A DNA stretch of 9,020 nt from an uncultured Clostridium sp. (GTDB taxonomy: Bacteria > Bacillota > Clostridia > Peptostreptococcales > Peptostreptococcaceae), in the NCBI GenBank assembly GCA_937944945.1, contig CALEBD010000022.1:1-9020 (forward strand). Reading direction: 5' to 3'. Shown piece by piece: positions 5,715 to 9,020 of this stretch. Position 1 is the first letter of the stretch. Every line of letters starts with the position of its first letter. The notes beneath the pieces are model-generated. The model was not told where the DNA came from. It made no database searches and saw only the letters and a list, made by a program, of their open reading frames with translations. The translations under genes and the position numbers were made by a program.

Positions 5715-6677
5715 TGCTACAGTTTTAAAGTACATTGTTTCCGCATTATATTCAGTATAGAATGGGAGATCCCTATCTATAAGAGGATCACACTGATTCG
5801 CTATGAAGTTAACAAATAAATTAACTATAATGGATCCAATCATATTGGCCATAAAGGTAGTTTGTTTATAACTACATACTGTAGCATCAGCTTGATAATC
5901 TGAAAATAAAAAATAAGATCTATAATTCAGCATACTTTCTATATCACTCCCTTTTATACAGAATACCTGAAATTCTTCCGCTGCTAATCTACCGTCTATA
6001 AATAGACATTTTTCCCGTTCCTCATCAATTAACCCGTCTACAAGATTAGTCCAATTTTCAAAAGCCTCTTTTCTGGCTTTCATATTATCAAATCCACAAA
6101 TAGTTATTTTATCTACCGCTGAGCTCTTATCTAGCTTCTCATTCTTGGCTATAACACCATAATAGTCTGAATACTCTACCATCATATCTGATATAGCATT
6201 TACTTTGTAATCACCTATTTGATTTTCACTATATAGCTGCCCAGACAGATTAACTCTCTCTACTGTATCTGGATCATAGAGTGTCATTGTATTAATACCC
6301 AATCTAGATAATAGAAATGCCACGTAACTTCCTATTCCTCCTAACCCAGCTAGAGTAACATTTTGCTGACGTATTTTATCAAACCAAATAGCAGAGCTAA
6401 ATCTTGATGTCTCCTCACTTATCAACAAAGTCTTAGAATTTTCAGGGATCTTATCTTCAATTAAGCAGTGAGCTACCATTTCATCTACTAGCATAGAGCA
6501 TTCCTCTGCATCGAGATAGAATATTTCATCTCCTATTTTAACTTTATTAGTAGGCAATCCATTATAAGTAATTTGTTCAATGCTTGGTATCTCTCCCTTT
6601 ATAATTAATTTTGTTAGGGTCTTCACATCCTGATGGATAGGTGAAACATTCCCAGTGTTTCCATCTAACTTTCTCAT
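5712..6677 (-). CDS. E1/ThiF/MoeB-like adenylating enzyme
   Basis: A 321-residue member of the E1/ThiF superfamily. These enzymes adenylate the C-terminus of a ubiquitin-fold protein with ATP, for conjugation or sulphur transfer. The N-terminal 100 residues are family-specific and of unknown role. The Rossmann ATP site is LAGLGGIGS (109-117). LYDPDTVERVNLSGQLYS (133-150) gives Asp135, Asp137, Asn143 and Gln147; it is followed by Lys158 in IGDYKVNA and GFDNMKAR (195-202). DGRLAAEEFQVFC (228-240) and VCSYKQTT (267-274) include Cys240 and Cys268 as possible thioester or structural cysteines. The usual Arg of the E1 motif (SNLxRQ) is absent: NLSGQ is found instead. It lies between a JAMM protease and the 232-residue gene. 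A purine-rich AGAAGAGA (6687-6694) may serve as ribosome-binding site. Thiamine or molybdopterin synthesis is unlikely, as no partner genes are present. Confidence 0.88.
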   Translation of the reverse strand: MRKLDGNTGNVSPIHQDVKTLTKLIIKGEIPSIEQITYNGLPTNKVKIGDEIFYLDAEECSMLVDEMVAHCLIEDKIPENSKTLLISEETSRFSSAIWFDKIRQQNVTLAGLGGIGSYVAFLLSRLGINTMTLYDPDTVERVNLSGQLYSENQIGDYKVNAISDMMVEYSDYYGVIAKNEKLDKSSAVDKITICGFDNMKARKEAFENWTNLVDGLIDEEREKCLFIDGRLAAEEFQVFCIKGSDIESMLNYRSYFLFSDYQADATVCSYKQTTFMANMIGSIIVNLFVNFIANQCDPLIDRDLPFYTEYNAETMYFKTVA

Positions 6678-6692
6678 ATAATAATATCTCTT

Positions 6693-7787
6693 CTAGTAAA
6701 TATAAGTATCTAATATTTTAACAAATTTCTCTATATATACATTATTATCAAGCTCTTGTAGTTCTTCCTTGATAGCTACAGCACATAATACATTCATTTC
6801 ATCTTCCTCTACTCCTTGTTTAATTAGATCTTCATCTATTGTAAACCAACATAGAAACTCTATGAACCCTTCAGCCCATTTCTCAAATATATCCAATCCT
6901 TCTTCTCCCTTCCCAAATCTTCTCTCATAGATAGGAACCATTCCTGTTACCCAAGATTTTATATTTATTTTACTTTCTCTAGGAATAACTACACTTCCTG
7001 TTACTAATTGAAGAGCCAGAGACTTTGCCAAAGCTTTATTAAAGGTATACTTCTTCACGTTATCTTCAAAATCTAAAGTGGATTGTCTCCAACCCAATTT
7101 GTTTTCTTCTAGATCGTATGTATTCTCTCGTATCAATGAATTACGTATAGGGAAAAGATTACTATAAGGAGCATTAAATTTACTTTTTACCTCTTCGATC
7201 TTAGACTCCTTAGATTTTTCTATCTCTTCAAGTCTGGTTTCTAATGCTGTATGTTCATTATATCCTTCTACTTCTATATCAAGATAGTAATATTCTAATT
7301 CTTCAGTGGTAGTCTCTTTAGAATCTCTAACCTCACTAATTTGCACATTTCCAAAACTAGGATAGCAGAAACTTTCAGTGATATGTTTGTTAATTAATTT
7401 TCTAGTTATAGCAGCTGTGTAACTTCCTTGATTATTAACTATCAAAGAGACAAAGTGATTCCTATCCAATCCTTCTTCTTCCAGGGTTCGAATATCCGTT
7501 CCACTAAAGAATGTGCTCATATTGTTATGTGAATGAATCAGCCCCATCTGACAATCAAGCAATTCAGAATTATTTGCCATATAACTGACCACATCAGGGG
7601 ACATATCAAACTCTGTATAGGTGGCACTTCCAATATCCATAACATATATATCCCTACACTTTATAATTAAGCTACCATCTTTGAAGGATCCTTCAACTGT
7701 ATAGAATAGAATTCCAGACCATTCATCTTTCCATACCTTTCTACATATATATCTTATTTTCTCTTCTATTTCTCTTGGTATTACCAT
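6693..7787 (-). CDS. JAMM/JAB-domain metalloprotease with helical C-terminal extension
   Basis: A predicted zinc isopeptidase of the JAB/MPN+ family, which in eukaryotes removes ubiquitin and in bacteria processes ubiquitin-like proteins. Numbered from the ATG at 7787, the motif is complete. Glu22 lies in KDEWSGILFY, and HSHNNMSTFFSGTD places His85, His87, Ser95 and Asp98 in canonical H-x-H-x7-S-x2-D spacing. Residues after about 155 are outside the JAB fold. A charged, coiled-coil-like stretch (about 177-205) and a helical tail to residue 364 may bind partners. The ATG at 7787 is preferred because it follows the upstream TAA by one base and begins just before the domain (MVIPREIEEK). An ATG at 7883 would add 32 residues and overlap the upstream gene by 95 nt; ATGs at 7835 and 7850 are also possible. 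The gene ends with TAG 15 nt before the E1-like gene. A tail-protein JAB role (lambda K type) is less likely, as no NlpC/P60 domain is present. Confidence 0.88.
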   Translation of the reverse strand: MVIPREIEEKIRYICRKVWKDEWSGILFYTVEGSFKDGSLIIKCRDIYVMDIGSATYTEFDMSPDVVSYMANNSELLDCQMGLIHSHNNMSTFFSGTDIRTLEEEGLDRNHFVSLIVNNQGSYTAAITRKLINKHITESFCYPSFGNVQISEVRDSKETTTEELEYYYLDIEVEGYNEHTALETRLEEIEKSKESKIEEVKSKFNAPYSNLFPIRNSLIRENTYDLEENKLGWRQSTLDFEDNVKKYTFNKALAKSLALQLVTGSVVIPRESKINIKSWVTGMVPIYERRFGKGEEGLDIFEKWAEGFIEFLCWFTIDEDLIKQGVEEDEMNVLCAVAIKEELQELDNNVYIEKFVKILDTYIY

Positions 7788-7791
7788 TTTA
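7785..7791 (-). promoter_or_regulatory. TAA-A-ATG junction deciding the JAB start
   Basis: The stop of the E2-like gene (7789-7791) and an in-frame ATG of the JAB gene (7785-7787) are separated by one base. This typical reinitiation spacing supports 7787 as a main start over the ATGs that lie inside the upstream gene. Confidence 0.5.
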
Positions 7792-9020
7792 TAAGTAGTA
7801 GTACTCCTGGTTACTGGAATTCTCTGTTTCTCCATTTTGTTCTTGTTCATTTCTAGAGCTCGGTCTATTTTTTCCATATTCACAATTTATTACCTTTAGT
7901 ATCTTACCTAATATATAACCTATTACTTCTGGAACCAGTATAGTAGTTAAATTATTACTGCTATTATCCCATCCTACTATGCGAACTACTATCTCTTTCC
8001 CTTTAAATGTTCCTATTACTCCAAGATTAGATCCGTTATCTATTAAACGATTAGGCATCTCTCTTATCTTGTAGATAGCATTGTTAGTTACAGATACCGT
8101 TGTTATGATATTTCTCATGGACGCATAATTTCTTTCTATCTCACTCTTTGCGTACTTGTATCTACCATTAGTATTGAACCAAGTGATGAACTCATTGCTT
8201 ACTAGTAATATAAATTTTGTTAAATTCATACCAATAGAGTAGCTTCCGTTCCTATAATTAAAGACTAACTTTTTCTGCTTTATGAAGTATTTGATAAATT
8301 CGTTAATCATGGGCACTAGATTTTGTGGTATACCTGTTGAAGTATTAATACTCAAGGATGCTATCATACTAGTACCATGAAAACTTACATTCTCCAACCT
8401 TCTGTAGGGGCCTCCACTTATAGATTCAGTTGCTACGTATTTATCTAACTCTACACAAAATAGTCTCCAAATATCTAGATCATAATTAGCATTTAAGTTA
8501 TTTACTGTATTTCTTATAGGACCCGATCCTAAACATACTTCAAGAAATCTTTCAGGATTATTTCTCGGTATACCACATGCATGAGAATGCATGTAGTCAC
8601 TAAGATATTGCTCTATTGTGTATTCCCCTCTATTGAAAGAAAAACTTCCTACCATCGTACCTTGTAAATCTAAGGATATCTTGGTATATAGTTCGGTAAT
8701 ATCTATAAATTTATTATACTCATTACTAACCCTTACTTCTGGGAAATACACAATAATTTTTATACTGCTTTCATGAACTACATGATAAAGTACCTCCGAA
8801 ATAACTACCATAACACTAGAAGTACTACTTAAAATTTCATCTGGCACATCCTTTACAAGTTCTGTACTATGCATATCTGCCTCTATATGTGATAGTTCAC
8901 CTAAGCTTCCAATGCTTTTTTCTCCATAGAGTCCCAAGAAAACTTCTTCTATCTTAGAGACAGTAGGGATACCTTGTAGGTCTACCTTATCTTCTCCAAA
9001 GAAATCTTCAAATACTCCTA
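7789..9020 (-). CDS. E2/RWD-like protein of a putative ubiquitin-like system, 5' end outside window
   Basis: An open frame of 409 codons without a start inside this window is visible: it reads GVFEDFFGEDKVDLQG... from 9018. A TTG at 8937 is therefore not needed as a start, and the gene is longer than 382 residues. Numbering from the first full codon, YFPEVRVSNE (91-100) resembles the central strand and Pro of E2 folds. YMHSHACGIP (142-151) and FLEVCLGSGP (158-167) resemble the HPH...CLG signature I associate with phage and bacterial E2/RWD-like domains. WRLFCVELDKYV (184-195) and GGPYRRLENV (202-211) complete that domain, and Cys162 sits where an E2 catalytic Cys would be. Residues 220-380 form a second domain of unknown kind. 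The last 25 are a polar, Gln/Asn/Glu-rich tail. The E2-like reading is moderate, based on motif order plus position upstream of JAB and E1 genes; a structural homologue search is needed. Confidence 0.6.
   Translation of the reverse strand, partial: GVFEDFFGEDKVDLQGIPTVSKIEEVFLGLYGEKSIGSLGELSHIEADMHSTELVKDVPDEILSSTSSVMVVISEVLYHVVHESSIKIIVYFPEVRVSNEYNKFIDITELYTKISLDLQGTMVGSFSFNRGEYTIEQYLSDYMHSHACGIPRNNPERFLEVCLGSGPIRNTVNNLNANYDLDIWRLFCVELDKYVATESISGGPYRRLENVSFHGTSMIASLSINTSTGIPQNLVPMINEFIKYFIKQKKLVFNYRNGSYSIGMNLTKFILLVSNEFITWFNTNGRYKYAKSEIERNYASMRNIITTVSVTNNAIYKIREMPNRLIDNGSNLGVIGTFKGKEIVVRIVGWDNSSNNLTTILVPEVIGYILGKILKVINCEYGKNRPSSRNEQEQNGETENSSNQEYYYL

Noticed and set aside
5712..6677. Thiamine or molybdopterin biosynthesis gene (thiF/moeB)
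   Set aside because: No thiS, thiG, moaD or related genes are present. The neighbours are a JAMM protease and phage DNA-repair genes.
8935..8937. TTG as the start of the E2-like gene
   Set aside because: The frame stays open for 27 further codons to the window edge, so the start is probably upstream and outside the window.
1..9020. TAG recoded as glutamine, as in some crAss-like phages
   Set aside because: TAG terminates the JAB, 232-residue, endonuclease and DUF1064-like genes at sensible positions close to the next gene or structural element, so it behaves as a stop here.

Overview
The window is a dense, AT-rich block of overlapping or nearly abutting genes, all on the minus strand, so transcription runs from high to low coordinates. 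It looks like the nucleotide-metabolism, replication and recombination region of a large tailed bacteriophage. The partial ribonucleotide reductase is of the adenosylcobalamin-dependent (class II) type common in Bacteroidota, and start codons mostly lack clear Shine-Dalgarno sequences. A Bacteroidota-infecting phage, possibly crAss-like or another large gut or environmental phage, is the best guess, but this is inference. TAG ends several genes, so the code appears standard (no TAG recoding).

In transcription order, positions 9020-5014 hold an uncommon module. It begins with a large protein with E2/RWD-like traits (open at the window edge), followed by a JAMM/JAB metalloprotease with an intact metal-binding motif. 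Then come an E1/ThiF-like adenylating enzyme and an unrecognised 232-residue protein whose start overlaps the E1 stop (TAATG). This is the layout expected of a ubiquitin-like conjugation/deconjugation system, but no free ubiquitin-like modifier is visible here.

Positions 5011-3400 hold a family-1 uracil-DNA glycosylase gene. It is split exactly after its catalytic Asp codon by a 934-nt group I intron (3892-4825) that carries a LAGLIDADG homing endonuclease. Splicing restores GQD|PYPQ and a 225-residue enzyme. Positions 3381-1030 hold an unknown 182-residue protein, a small PD-(D/E)XK endonuclease resembling DUF1064, a 90-residue unknown protein, and a RecE/Cas4-like PD-(D/E)XK nuclease. Positions 1040-1 hold the N-terminal 346 residues of class II ribonucleotide reductase.

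The likely joint theme is nucleotide supply, uracil removal and DNA processing. The E2-like/JAB/E1 module is co-transcribed and may modify or process viral or host proteins. No gene-free stretch above 300 bases exists. The only non-coding parts of any size are the two ends of the intron (88 and 141 nt). No tRNA, CRISPR array, insertion sequence or convincing internal promoter or terminator was found.
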